A stretch of 64,000 nucleotides of DNA from Cucumis sativus (taxonomy: Eukaryota; Streptophyta; Magnoliopsida; Cucurbitales; Cucurbitaceae), in NCBI RefSeq assembly GCF_000004075.3, contig NC_026659.2:28724272-28788271 (forward strand), read 5' to 3'. Made by a program: the position numbers and the translations under genes. The notes beneath the pieces were generated by a model, which saw only the letters and a program-made list of their open reading frames with translations, did not search any database and was not told the origin of the DNA. This document shows, in pieces, positions 48,063 through 60,201 of this stretch (position 1 is its first letter; each line of letters starts with the position of its first letter).

Positions 48063-51000
48063 ATGCCGAAGGTGTATGGAACTGGTGTTTACGATTTCAA
48101 GCGCCACAGAGTCGCTGAATACCCTGTCGAGTCCAATCAGGTCGACGACAAGCCCGTGGAGTCTAAGCCTGGTGCGGCACTTCCAAACACTATAACGCTA
48201 TCGGAGATTCAGCGAGACCGGCTGACGAAGATTGCGGCGGCGAACTGGTCGACAGTAAGCGACCCTTCGAAGGCTAAGAAGCCCTTTGATCCAGAGTTGG
48301 TGAAGAAAATTTATGAGACGGAGCTTTCGGTTAAAGAGGGACGGAAGACCGTGCCTCTGCAGAGGGTGATGATTTTGGAGGTCAGTCAGTACCTGGAGAA
48401 CTATTTGTGGCCTAATTTTGACCCGGAGACTGCGACGTTCGAGCATGTAATGTCGATGATACTCATGGTTAATGAAAAGGTACTTATTCTGTAAAAAGCT
48501 TTCTTGAATTTATGAAGTCTTCTCATGAGTATTTATCCATTCGAATGTCTTCGTTGTGTTGTAATGGAAATCTATACAGCATTTCGCGGGAAATGTAAAC
48601 TTTCATGCTAATTCGAAATTACTTAATGTTGCAACAAGCTTGCAATGGTTTCTGGAAGAATGTTCTTTTGGAAGAAGTGAACTTCATAAGAGCTCATCCA
48701 GAAAGAGCCTTACCGTTCTTCTATTATTGTTATGATATTCTATAATATTGAAACAATGTATTATTGTTTATTTCTTTTAAAATTAAAAATTTCATTTTTG
48801 AGGGAATATTCATAATCCAAATCTGCTCTGAGACTTACAATTTGAAGTTTGATCGTGCAGTTTCGAGAAAATGTAGCAGCTTGGGTATGTTTTTATGATA
48901 GGAAGGACGTCTTTAAGGGATTTCTTGAGAGGGTACTTCGACTGAAGGAGGTTAGTTTTATTTTGATTGACTTGTTACATATGCCATGCTTGTTAGGAAT
49001 TGATCCAATGATAATTTTAGCAGAAAGATTATCATCCTTTATTTTTATAATTCAATTTTGGTTTTTGTCAGTGGGTGATTATATATACTTCAATTATAAT
49101 TTTTTTTCGCAATAAAAGCTGTTCCGATAATATGTGTGTGTGTGTGTGTGTGTGTGTTTCATTGAGAAACCACTGTCTTCCAGAGGAATGTAAGTAGAAT
49201 GAGCTATACAAGTATGTGGCCTATCCAAGAATGGAGCGACCAGAGAAACTTAAAAATCATATATATTTTTATAGAAACAACCACTTTCAAGGAAAAAATG
49301 GAAGAAATTAGGAAAGAGGCTCTAGTCACTTGCGATTTGAAATAGAGGAAGTTACTAAGATCCAACCAGGCTGGAGTTTTCCATTTTTTTAGAGGCTTCA
49401 AAGCCAGAAGAAAGTATGGTTCTTTACTTAGCTCGTCCTTGGCTTGAATTCGATGTCTTGTCTAATCTAAGCAGATGATTTCTACCATATTTTGTGGTTG
49501 TGCCTTTTACTTCCAAATATGGAGTTGGATGGGGCAGCGCTTTAATTTGTTGTAATGGTTGATGAAGATTGCCACCTACTGTTCAGTTGTGTTCATGTTT
49601 TTTTTTTCCCTTCTGATGATAACCATTATAAGTAGGATAAGTTATGAATTTACTTTATGGTTATGATAGGGTATTTAGCTTTATTGTATCTTGGTGATTC
49701 TGCTTAAATTATTACTTTTATTTATTATTCTACTTAAATTATTCCTCCTCCCTATTGTAAGTTTCGATAGTTTTCATTTCCACATGAATGTCTTTTTTTT
49801 AAGCTGTTGACTAGAATTAACTACATGTTTGGTTATTTTAGATCTTATTTTATTAGTTTTTTAATCTGAAAATGTAATAACTTCTATTTATGATGCAGGG
49901 AAGAGAAATAAGCATTGCGGAGAAGACAAATTATCTTGTTTTTATGATCAATGCGTTTCAGGTATATGACTTGTTGATAGCAATTTAAGTATACGATTGT
50001 TATTGAACCATACTTGCCTGTTTTCTTTTCCTGGTGGTTTCTTCCTTCCTAGCTTTCACTAGAGTATCCAAATAACCTTAGTTCTGTGTTGAAGAGGATG
50101 ACCATATAATGTCCAAAAAACAAAACAAAAAAGACATGACCATATAAGAATTGCTCAAATATATCTTCTAATCTTTTGAAATTATAAAGAATACTGAAAA
50201 TGCTAATCCAAGCAAAAGGCAATTAACAAACAAATAATTTGTCACATGCCAATCCTCCTTGCACATAATACACAAAATTGTGGAAGGCGAGGAACTAAAT
50301 TTGGAGTAATCTATTGTATTTACTGTTTACAAATTACAACTCAATACACAAGAGTCCATATATAGAATTTGATTTTTATAGAGTTTTCCCCCTCCAAATT
50401 GCTTTCGAAAGCTTAGGGCCTGTTTGAGAATTCATTACAAATCAACTTGCTTTAGAGAAAAAGTTGACGAAACATTCATATTTATTCATGTCCATGTTAC
50501 TATTTACCTTTTATGGGATTGAAGACTAGTAGTGAATAAATTTTCCTGGATTGGTGACTGTGTTGCTCCCAATATCTCCCTGTATTATTCTTCTTTTATA
50601 TCTTATAGAATTTTGAAAACTAACTTCTGCAGAGCTTGGAGGATGAGATTGTCAGTGAGACTGTATTGAGAATAGCAGGTCTGCAGTCTTGGCACAGTTT
50701 ATCTTATGGTCGTTTTCAGGTATGACGTGTTCTGTTGCTAATCTTCTTTTATATTTGGAATATGTATCGATAATTTTCTTTTTCATTCATCTGCAGATGG
50801 AGCTCTGTCTTAATACTGATATAATTAAGAAATGGAAAAGGATGATAAAGAGAGAGGCCAAGGAGTTTATTAAACGAGGGGCGGTTTTTGATCCATTGTC
50901 AACTCTTGAAGTGAAGTTCTTAAGAAATCTCATTGAAGAGTTCCTGGAGGTTACCTGTCTTTCTCATTGATTATTTTTATCATTTTTGTTAAAAAACTGA

Positions 51001-54000
51001 CTGTTTTTTTCATTCTTCTCATACTTTTGGGACCCAGGTTTTGGATGGGGAAGTGTTCCCTCAGAATAATTCAGGTGATGCAAGCGATCAATTTGTTGAT
51101 GCCAATGGGTTGATAGAGGGAGACAATGCTTGTATTTTGTATTGTGAGAGGTTCATGGAGTTTCTGATTGACCTTTTAAGTCAACTCCCAACAAGAAGGT
51201 ATACTCAAATACTGTGACCACTATATACATCCTTTGTTTGAATTTAAATCTTGATGGATGGATTTTTTTTATAGTTCAATTGTGATGAATTGATGTGCAG
51301 TTGTCTTAATATTACTTTACTATTTACTCTCTCTCTCTCTCTCTCGCTCGCTATGTGTTAGCCTTCTGCTGTTGTGGTTGGCTTTCTTATTAAATCTCTA
51401 TTTTAGTTTACCTTCAATAACTTTCTCTTTGCCCAGAAGTTGTTAATTTTGTTTAAATTTTATTTTCCCTCAATTTGTCTGTGAATAAACTATATTAGTG
51501 GACTTCATGTGCATTATGGAAGTTATATATGCATAGATTTTTTCGCTATTTAAGTTAATTTTTTTGAATGAGAAGTGATTCATTAGAGAGAGGGCCAAAT
51601 CAAGGGCCACAGAAAACGGCCTAAGGGTTGGGGGTAGTGAGAACCCCTGCCAAAAACCAATGAATGAGTGCTTTGCTTTTCAATTGCCTATTTGATTGAT
51701 CCTGTTTCATATATTGATTACAGGGTTACTTGCTTTAGTTACATTTACTCTTGACTTTTTCTTCGTTTTATTCTTTTAATCATGTTTTGCTCTTTTTGCC
51801 CTTATTGGACCATTCAGATACCTTCGACCTCTTGTTGCTGATGTTGGTGTTGTTGCCAAATGCCATTTAAGTGCTCTTTACAAACATGAAAAAGGCAAAC
51901 TTTTTGCTCAGTTGGTTGATCTGCTGCAGTTCTACGAAGGATTTGAGATCAATGATCATGTAGGGACACAATTAACAGATGATGAGGTTCTCCAATCTCA
52001 TTATGACCGTGTCCAATCTTTTCAGCTTCTTGCATTTAAGAAGATTCCAAAGGTTAGTTGTTAAGCTGATTCAGAAATGAAATAGATGTTTAACCATGCA
52101 AATAGATGTTACATTTATTCCCTCTCCGTTGATAACAAATAATACAATGATGACTAAAACAGTAATTACAAAGGCACAAGAACTTATGGAATCTTCTTAT
52201 TAAAAATGACAGAGCATTTGGACATGTGAGGTTCATTGAAGGAGGGATATTTAAAAGATTATTTATTTAATTATTAGTCTTACAATTTCTTGTCTATATA
52301 CTTTTAATTTAATTTGTCGGCATGACTAATGTATTTATCATTCTTCCTCTTTTAGCTGCGGGAACTTGCATTGGCTAATGTTGGCTCAATTCATAAACGT
52401 GCTGACCTGGCCAAGAAACTATTGGTGCTTCCTCTTCCAGAGCTGAAAGATTTGGTTTGCTCTAAGGTCTGTGAAAAACCTTACTCTGAACTCCTATTAT
52501 CCTTGGAGGTCAAAGTTATAAATTGAACGTCGAGTTGGTATCTTGTTTGTATTTCCAATTGATCAAAAAGCTGGAACTTATCAACTTCAATGTCACTGTT
52601 CTTGGATTCATTTCATTAGTCCTTTACTTAGTTTTCAGATAGGGACGCCCAACCTAGGGCAGTGTTCAATAAAAGATGGCCTATGATTGGGGAACTCTGG
52701 TCAACTCTGCCAGATAATGTAATGAAATAACATGAGCTTTCCATCTCTAGCTATGGATCTTCCTAAGTGAAAAGACCATAAAAAATCTGTAGTCACTTTT
52801 TTTTTCCTGATAGGATATAAATGTTTCACAGAAATTATGAAAAGTACCAAAGAGAACTCTTTTATTTTCTTTTTGCTCTCGTATGTTTTTTACTTACCTC
52901 TCATTTAGTTTGCTTTATGTGAAAGTTCGCAGCCAGCTTCTAATAACTAATAATTTTGAATTCTTTATGGCTGACATTTTTGTTGCTTATGCAGCTCAAG
53001 TTAGTGTCAAAAGAAGATCCTTGGTCGGATAGGGTTGATTTTTTGATTGAGGTTGTTGTTTCCTTTTTTGAGAAACAACAGTCTCAAAAGGAAGCCATTA
53101 ATGCACTTCCACTATACCCAAATGAGGAGATAATGTGGGATGAAAGTGTTGTGCCAAGCATTAACTACTCGGGGGAAGGTTGCTTGGCTCTTCCAAAGTT
53201 AAATTTACAGTTTTTAACGCTTCATGACTATCTTCTAAGAAATTTCAATCTCTTCCGCTTGGAATCAACTTATGAGATCCGTGAAGACATTCAGGAAGCT
53301 GTACCCCATCTTCTTGCCTACATTAATAACGAGGGACAAACTGCTTTCCGTGGATGGTCAAGAATGGCTGTGCCGATTAAAGAATTCAAGATTACTGAGG
53401 TTAAGCAGCCAAATATTGGGGAAGTCAAGCCTTCATCTGTGACGGCAGATGTCACTTTTAGCATTTCTAGCTATAGAGCACAAATAAGATCTGAATGGAA
53501 TGCTCTTAAGGAGCATGATGTTTTATTTTTACTTTCTATTAGTCCTTCATTTGAGCCTTTAAGTTCAGAGGAAGCTGCCAAAGCTAGTGTTCCTCAACGT
53601 CTAGGTCTTCAATGTGTACGTGGATGTGAAATTATTGAGATTCGTGATGAAGAGGGAAGTCTCATGAATGACTTTACTGGTAGAATTAAACCAGATGAGT
53701 GGAAGCCTCCTAAAGGGGAGTTGAGAACTGTAACCGTAGCTTTAGATACAGCACAGTATCATATGGATGTCAGTGCTATTGCAGAGAAGGGTACAGAAGA
53801 TGTCTATGGGACGTTTAATGTCTTGATGAGGAGGAAACCCAAGGAAAATAATTTTAAAGCTATACTGGAATCCATCAGAGATCTTATGAATGAATACTGT
53901 ATCGTTCCTGATTGGTTGCATAATATACTTCTTGGTTATGGGAATCCTTCTGCTGCCCAATGGACTAACATGCCAGATCTTTTGGAAGCCGTAGACTTTA

Positions 54001-57000
54001 AAGATACATTTCTTGATGCTGATCATTTGAAAGAATGTTTTCCAGATTATCAGGTTATTTCTGTTTTCTTCTTTTTATTTAAAATGATTTCTTAAATTAG
54101 TGAATTATCCCTGCCTCTGGTGTAGCATGTGAGTCTAAATATATTATGTTCATTTGTTTAGGTCTGTTTTACGAATCCAGATGGTGAGGAGGTTTTGCAC
54201 CCAAGTCCCCCTTTCCGGATTAGGATTCCTAGAGTTCTTAAAGGTAGCAATCATGCTCTCCCGGAGAATATGAAGTCTTCAAGTGTTTCAAAGAATGATG
54301 AAAACACGATGGATGCCTGTACCGAGAAGGAGAAACTTATAGTTGAGGTGTATACTCCTCCTGACCCTGGTCCTTATCCTCAAGATCAGCCAAAACAGAA
54401 CTCTGTCAGATTTACTCCAACACAGGTTCCATGGCTTTTTTTTTCTTTTTTCTTTTTTTCTTTTTTCTTTTTATATTTAAAATTAATTTAATAATAACAA
54501 TAGTATTTATTTTTTAAGGCAAGACTATTTGAAGATGTTTGATGACCTAGCTTGAAGGCTAAAAGGAGAAAATTCTCCAAGTATGGAATCAAAGTTGTTA
54601 TTATGAATGAAAAGTTATAAAGACAAGAAGAAAATTTCTCTATTGATTGAGAATTGGAAAGCAAACTAATCCCATTCCTAATCAATCAATAAAACTAATT
54701 CTAATACTAATCAATTAAATTTTATGACTAAATACTCTATTTTACTTGCATCCTACTACTTCAATTGAGGAAATCTATATTCTTGGATTGGATCTACCGA
54801 TTAATTAATTAGCGTTCAATATTGATGTTGCATGCAAACTTAGAAACAAAATTAATGATAAAGGCTAGTAATAAAAATTGGATTTCCAATGTGTACCATG
54901 ACCATGAATTCGTAGCTGTCTCTTTCACGATCATATTTTGATACATAACTTCTGGTTATTTTGATTTCAAAAGAAAAGACACTTCTTAGTGATTTCCAAA
55001 TTTATATTAACAGAAATCGACTTTTCATTTGTATATGGTCAAAGAGTGGAATTCCACCAAACCACTCCTACCAGAAACTATTTGATAGATTTGCAGTAGT
55101 CGTGATAGAATAACAAGATTTGAAAAGAGGACAACTTAAGTTTTTAGTCTTTTTTCATTACATTTTCTTAAACTAAGTCATTCATTTCTCTTATGTGCAT
55201 CTAGTTTCCCTGTGCTTGAGTTGATTTAGTTTCAGGAAATAGGGAAAATTGGTGTTACTGAATGGACGATACCTATGAACATCGTTGCTTTTAGAAAATT
55301 TTGTGGGTTGGTTGATGGAACTCTCTATTTGAACTATGACACTAACTTGTTTACTTCTTTTTACAGGTTGGAGCAATCATCTCTGGTGTTCAACCCGGAT
55401 TAACCATGGTTGTTGGTCCACCTGGTACAGGAAAGACTGATACAGCCGTTCAAGTTCTAAATGTTCTTTATCACAGTTGCCCTTCACAGAGAACCTTGAT
55501 CATCACTCATTCAAATCAAGCACTGAATGATCTATTCGAGAAGATAATGGAGGTAAATGAAGAAAACTGAACTAGTTACTATCTTACAGCTAGGTCACAT
55601 TTTTGTGTCTATTGTGTGAATGAGTGTTGGCACTACGGTGATCATGTTTATATACTTATGATATAAGCTATCTTGGTGGATAGTCTTTTGAATTGAATAA
55701 TATTAATATTTTTTCCAACTTCTCTATTTATCCCAGAGAGATGTTCCTGCTCGCTATCTACTTCGCCTTGGTCAAGGTGAACAAGAATTAGCAACTGATC
55801 TTGATTTCAGCCGGCAAGGGCGTGTCAATTCAATGCTTGTGCGGAGGTTGGAATTGCTGAGCGAAGTGGAGAGGCTGGCAAGATCTCTCCAACTCCCTGA
55901 AGATGTTGGATATACTTGTGAAACTGCTGGATACTTTTGGTTACTGCATGTGTACTCACGCTGGGAGCAATTTATAGCTGCCTGTGCTGGAAATGAGGAT
56001 AAATCTAATTTTGTTCAAGAGAGATTTCCCTTCAAAGAATTTTTCTCAAATGCACCAAATCCAGTTTTTACAGGGGAATCTTTTGATAAAGATATGCGGG
56101 CAGCTAAGGGGTGCTTTCGTCATCTCAAGATAATGTTTCAGGAGCTTGAAGAGTGTAGAGCTTTTGAATTACTCAAGTCTACAGCTGATCGTGCAAACTA
56201 CTTGATGACTAAGCAGGCAAAGATTGTTGCAATGACTTGCACTCATGCTGCCCTAAAGAGGAAAGATTTTCTTCGGCTTGGTTTCAAGTATGATAATTTG
56301 CTAATGGAAGAAAGTGCACAGATTTTAGAAATTGAAACTTTTATACCAATGTTACTTCAGAGGCAGGAAGATGGTTATGCACGTCTCAAACGCTGCATTT
56401 TGATTGGTGATCATCATCAGTTGCCCCCAGTTGTGAAGAATATGGCTTTTCAAAAGTATAGCCATATGGATCAAAGTTTATTTACAAGGTTTGTCAGATT
56501 GGGTATTCCTTATATTGAACTCAATGCTCAAGGTCGTGCCAGACCAAGTATAGCCAAGCTTTACAACTGGAGATATAGAGAATTGGGAGATCTTCCCTAT
56601 GTAAAGGAAGCATCCATTTTTCATAGAGCAAATGCTGGTTTTTCTTATGATTATCAACTAGTGGATGTGCCGGACTACCAAGGGAGGGGTGAGACCGCCC
56701 CTTCTCCTTGGTTTTATCAGAACGAGGGGGAAGCTGAATATATTGTTAGTGTGTATATTTATATGCGTTTACTAGGGTACCCTGCAAATAAGATATCCAT
56801 CTTGACAACTTACAACGGCCAGAAGCTTCTAATCCGAGATGTTATTAATCGTAGATGTGTGCCATACAACTTCATTGGTGCCCCTAGCAAGGTATTTCCA
56901 TAATTCTTTACTTTATGCAAGCAATTACATTGTTTTTGGCTTATTGTTTCTGAATTTTTAATTAATGGGGTCAGTATCTTTGTACACATTTTTAAGTTTT

Positions 57001-58440
57001 AACCTACTTGAGATGTCTGGCTGCGTCCTTTGATCCCTAGATCTCTTTATTTGTACTCTTAGTATATTTTTCTTGTACTGGAGTTTTATTATGAATAAGA
57101 ATAAAGAGACAGTCTCCTTTTCAGTAAAAAACACACACACACACACACATTTTGAAGTTCTCTCAATTGTATCGTTACTACTTAATATATTTGTGGTTGG
57201 TATTTTGATTTGAAGGTTCAACAAAACATTCTAGGACACGTGTAAACTACCCTTCACCTTTGTACATCTTTTTAACGCTCTTTATTGGTGTAACAGATGG
57301 TTCCTTTTAACAATTATAGCCTGAACTCTAAGAAACCTTTTGTAACTCCTTCGGATAGGTTCATCCTTTGCATCATTTCGTTTAATTAATGCTTCCTAAA
57401 AAAATAAAACTGTATGTGGCTGTCCACTGGGCTGAGTAAACGCCTTGCGTTCTTTATGTTTGCATGCATCTAATCTTAATATTGCTGCCTTTATCGCTAA
57501 TTATTTCTTTGACATGTCTTGTTTTATATTTGAATCTAGGTAACGACAGTTGATAAATTTCAAGGTCAACAGAACGATTATATATTACTGTCTCTAGTTC
57601 GAACCCGCTTTGTGGGGCACCTTCGTGATGTTAGAAGATTGATTGTGGCGATGTCTCGTGCCCGACTTGGTTTGTATGTATTCTGCCGCCGGTCTCTGTT
57701 TGAACAATGTTATGAACTGCAGCCAACATTTCAACTTTTGCTTCAAAGGCCTGACCACCTTGGACTCAACTTGAATGAGATAACGTCTTATACAGAACGT
57801 AATGTTGCAGATACGGGTCCTATCTACCATGTGAGTGGTACCGAGGAGATGGCCAGCATTCTGGAACAGCTTTATCAGGTATTATCAGACTTTTCCCTCG
57901 TTTCTTATAGCTTTAGGGAAAACTTGCTATTTAAGTGAAATTAATTCTCCTATGAGCACCTATGGAAAAATTAATCAAGAACATAGTCGTTAGGTGGTGT
58001 TCTTATGTGATTTATGTTTTAGTCATGTGGATTGGTTAACCTTTTGCCTGCAGATTCGTATCAGCAGCCAGCAATTTGATGGGTATACCACACGTCCGGG
58101 ACAGCTTCCTCCCAATGACGACGTACAACAAAATGATGTTCCTGGGCAAAATGCTATGGATACAGAGCAAGCCAATGATGATGGCGTCGTTTCAGACACA
58201 ACCATGGAAACTTCAAAGGTTGATGGCCTTGCAAATGGCACAAACGGAGATTCTGCAATTGAAAATGGTTCAACCGGGAATGAAGATAATGAGGCTAACA
58301 AAGACAGTGGACCTGTGGAGGAGCCTATGCTCGAGGATAATTCAACTAAGAACGATGATGATAACGAGGCTGATAAAAATGATGAACATATTGTGCCACA
58401 GGAAAGTAAGTCTGATGGAACAACTACAATGGATGAATAA
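48063..58440 (+). CDS. EMB2765: RNA helicase aquarius (intron-binding protein, EMB2765-type)
   Basis: Fourteen exons join in phase: 48063-48479, 48861-48950, 49899-49961, 50633-50719, 50797-50949, 51038-51198, 51818-52052, 52356-52466, 52995-54053, 54162-54425, 55367-55552, 55737-56891, 57540-57878 and 58054-58440. The product has 1568 residues. The N terminus [20 protein letters not shown] is the family's. The helical ARM-like half is followed by a superfamily 1 (UPF1-like) helicase core with Walker A GPPGTGKT (897-904), Walker B as EESAQ (1133-1137), GDHHQLPPV and, in exon 13, [10 protein letters not shown] and VAMSRAR. In human cells AQR binds introns upstream of the branch site within the spliceosome and is needed for splicing and for coupling to snoRNP assembly; the Arabidopsis gene is embryo-essential. 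The last exon encodes a Gln/Asn/Asp/Glu-rich acidic tail of about 120 residues. Confidence 0.97.
49132..49157. repeat. TG dinucleotide microsatellite in AQR intron 2
   Basis: Thirteen TG units lie in the intron between exons 2 and 3 of the Aquarius gene. The sequence just after it (TTTCATTGAGAAACCACTGT) may be the inverted 3' end of another old retroposed element, but I cannot confirm that. Confidence 0.9.
57030..57130 (+). repeat. Probable LINE-type 3' tail in AQR intron 12
   Basis: CTCTTAGTATATTTTTCTT, GTACT, ATGAATAAGAATAAAGAGAC, GTCTC and TTTTCAGTAAAAAA occur in this order and align with the inverted segment at 23015-23110. An AC microsatellite (57130-57149) grows directly out of the A-rich end, a common fate of retroposon tails. 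No reading frame is present. Confidence 0.5.
57130..57149. repeat. AC dinucleotide microsatellite
   Basis: Ten AC units adjoin the A-rich end of the probable LINE tail in Aquarius intron 12. Confidence 0.9.
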
Positions 58441-60201
58441 TTTGGATACTTGTTCGCTGATGGGATTGGTTGTCTGAAATTTGAAAAATATGATCCATAC
58501 GTGAATAGTTGACTCATCGACGCTGTCTGGAATTTGAGAAATATGATTTGATGATTTTACCCTTCATTGGACATTGGTTCGATTCTTGTTTTAGCTAAAC
58601 TGATCAATTCTGTTCTTTTTCTCGGTTTAGCCTAAAACTGAACAGAACCGAACCAATATCACCGCTACTCTCAACTGTCTGATGGCATTTGCAATTTTGG
58701 AGAATAGGACAAAACGATGATATCTTGTAGGCAATCAAAGATTCGGTAGAGTTTGAGCTGATCAATCATTGTCCATCTTCTTGTAGAAACATGGTATTGG
58801 GAGACTGCTTGATCGCTCAAGAGACCGTCCTGAGGGAAAGAGTCCAAACTGATTTCGTGATTTAATCTCATATCTAGCTGTGCTCAACTTTGGGTAAATC
58901 TGTATAAGCGAATTGTAAAAATTATACTTAAGCCTTTGTTTCGAAGTTTTGATTCTTGTAAGAGAGTATTAAATGAGTAGATCTTTGAATTTGACCCAAT
59001 TCTACATCTGCTTCAAACTTCCTCTGATCTGTATCATAGCATGACGATTATATGATCCATATCAGTTCTAAAAACTAACCAAAAACACAGTAGCTCTTCT
59101 TACAAAATCTCAATCGTGTTTACTATTTACTTTTCAAACTAATATGGTTTATACTTCAAACACGTATTACTAGCTTTAAACACCACTTGGTTGTTTGAAG
59201 TCGGTGAGTTCAAGTATCTTTACCCCTCAAATCAAGTAAACATCAATTTTAAACTTTAAAATTTGCAACTAAATTAATAAATTTAACCAAATTAATATAT
59301 ATAGTGATTCTAAAAAAATTACAAAAAGTAGAAAGATAACAGTGTCGGTTTATGTCTTATAGTTTATAATTATTATTATTGTTTTGTAATATTATATATT
59401 GATATTCAAAATGTATGTCTTATAGTTTATAATTAGAATTTATGGATAAAGTTATATCAATCAAAATTAAAACATAAATTTTAAAATCATATGAATACTT
59501 TTTAAGTTTTATCCAAATCATTGGAACCAAAATTAGAATTTAACCTAATTTAATTTATAAAACATTACATAATACATATTTTAAGTTAAAAATGATTGAA
59601 TTGGATTTATAAACTAACATACAATATTTGTAAATATTTAATCTTCACGAGCTTCAATTCACGCCGCCTCACAACATCTCTGCGACACCGATTCTCCCTC
59701 TCGTCTTGGCTTCTTATCCCACACAGTCGCCGGCGTTACCCTCTCCCTCTCGTCTCGGCTTCTCCTTCTCGGTGTCCGTCGCCGACGGTTTCTCATTTCA
59801 TTTTCTCCGCTGGCGTTCTCTCAGTCTACCTCTCGGACTTCATGTTAGTGATAATTTATTTTGAGCATTTTTTCTACATTTAGAAGTTACTAGTTTTTGT
59901 GTTGATGCTGAGTAGTTTGTGTTGATGCTTAATAGTTTTTGTGTTGATGCTTAATAGTTTTTGTGTTGATGCTTAATAGTTTCTGTGTTGATGCTTAATA
60001 GTTTCTGTGTTGATGCTTAATAGTTTTTGTGTTGATGCTTAGTATTTAAAAGTTACTATCTCCCTCTCGGTTTGCTGTTGATGCTTAGTATTCAAGAACA
60101 GTGATTCTTTCTTCATCTTCTCCTTGTTTCCGCAGCCCATTTTTTGACACGCTGCATCCTTTGAATCAAATTTTTCCTCTTTTCTTTTGTTATTTCTGGC
60201 T
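58441..60201. other. Intergenic: AQR 3' region and ZNHIT2 leader
   Basis: The first 500 bases fit a 3' UTR and trailing sequence. The stretch 59100-59600 is very AT-rich with nothing recognised. The block 59640-59840 is CT- and GC-rich and fits a 5' leader exon; it contains two near copies of CTCCCTCTCGTCTTGGCTTC about 50 bases apart (near 59695 and 59743). The 22-bp tandem array that follows (59891-60042) probably lies in a leader intron or distal leader of the zf-HIT gene. The CCCTCTCGG word recurs at about 60061. Confidence 0.45.
59891..60042. repeat. 22-bp tandem repeat array, seven copies
   Basis: Seven head-to-tail units begin at 59891, 59913, 59933, 59955, 59977, 59999 and 60021. Six are 22 bases and one is 20. 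Each unit begins TAGTTTTTGTGTTGATGC (TTTC in two copies) and ends TTAA, TTAG or TGAG. A partial unit (TGTTGATGCTTAGTAT) recurs at about 60075. The array lies upstream of the ZNHIT2-type start codon. It has no spacers, so it is a minisatellite. Confidence 0.95.

Noticed and set aside
59891-60042. CRISPR-like array
   Set aside because: The seven 22-base units are directly abutting without spacers, in plant nuclear DNA. It is a minisatellite.
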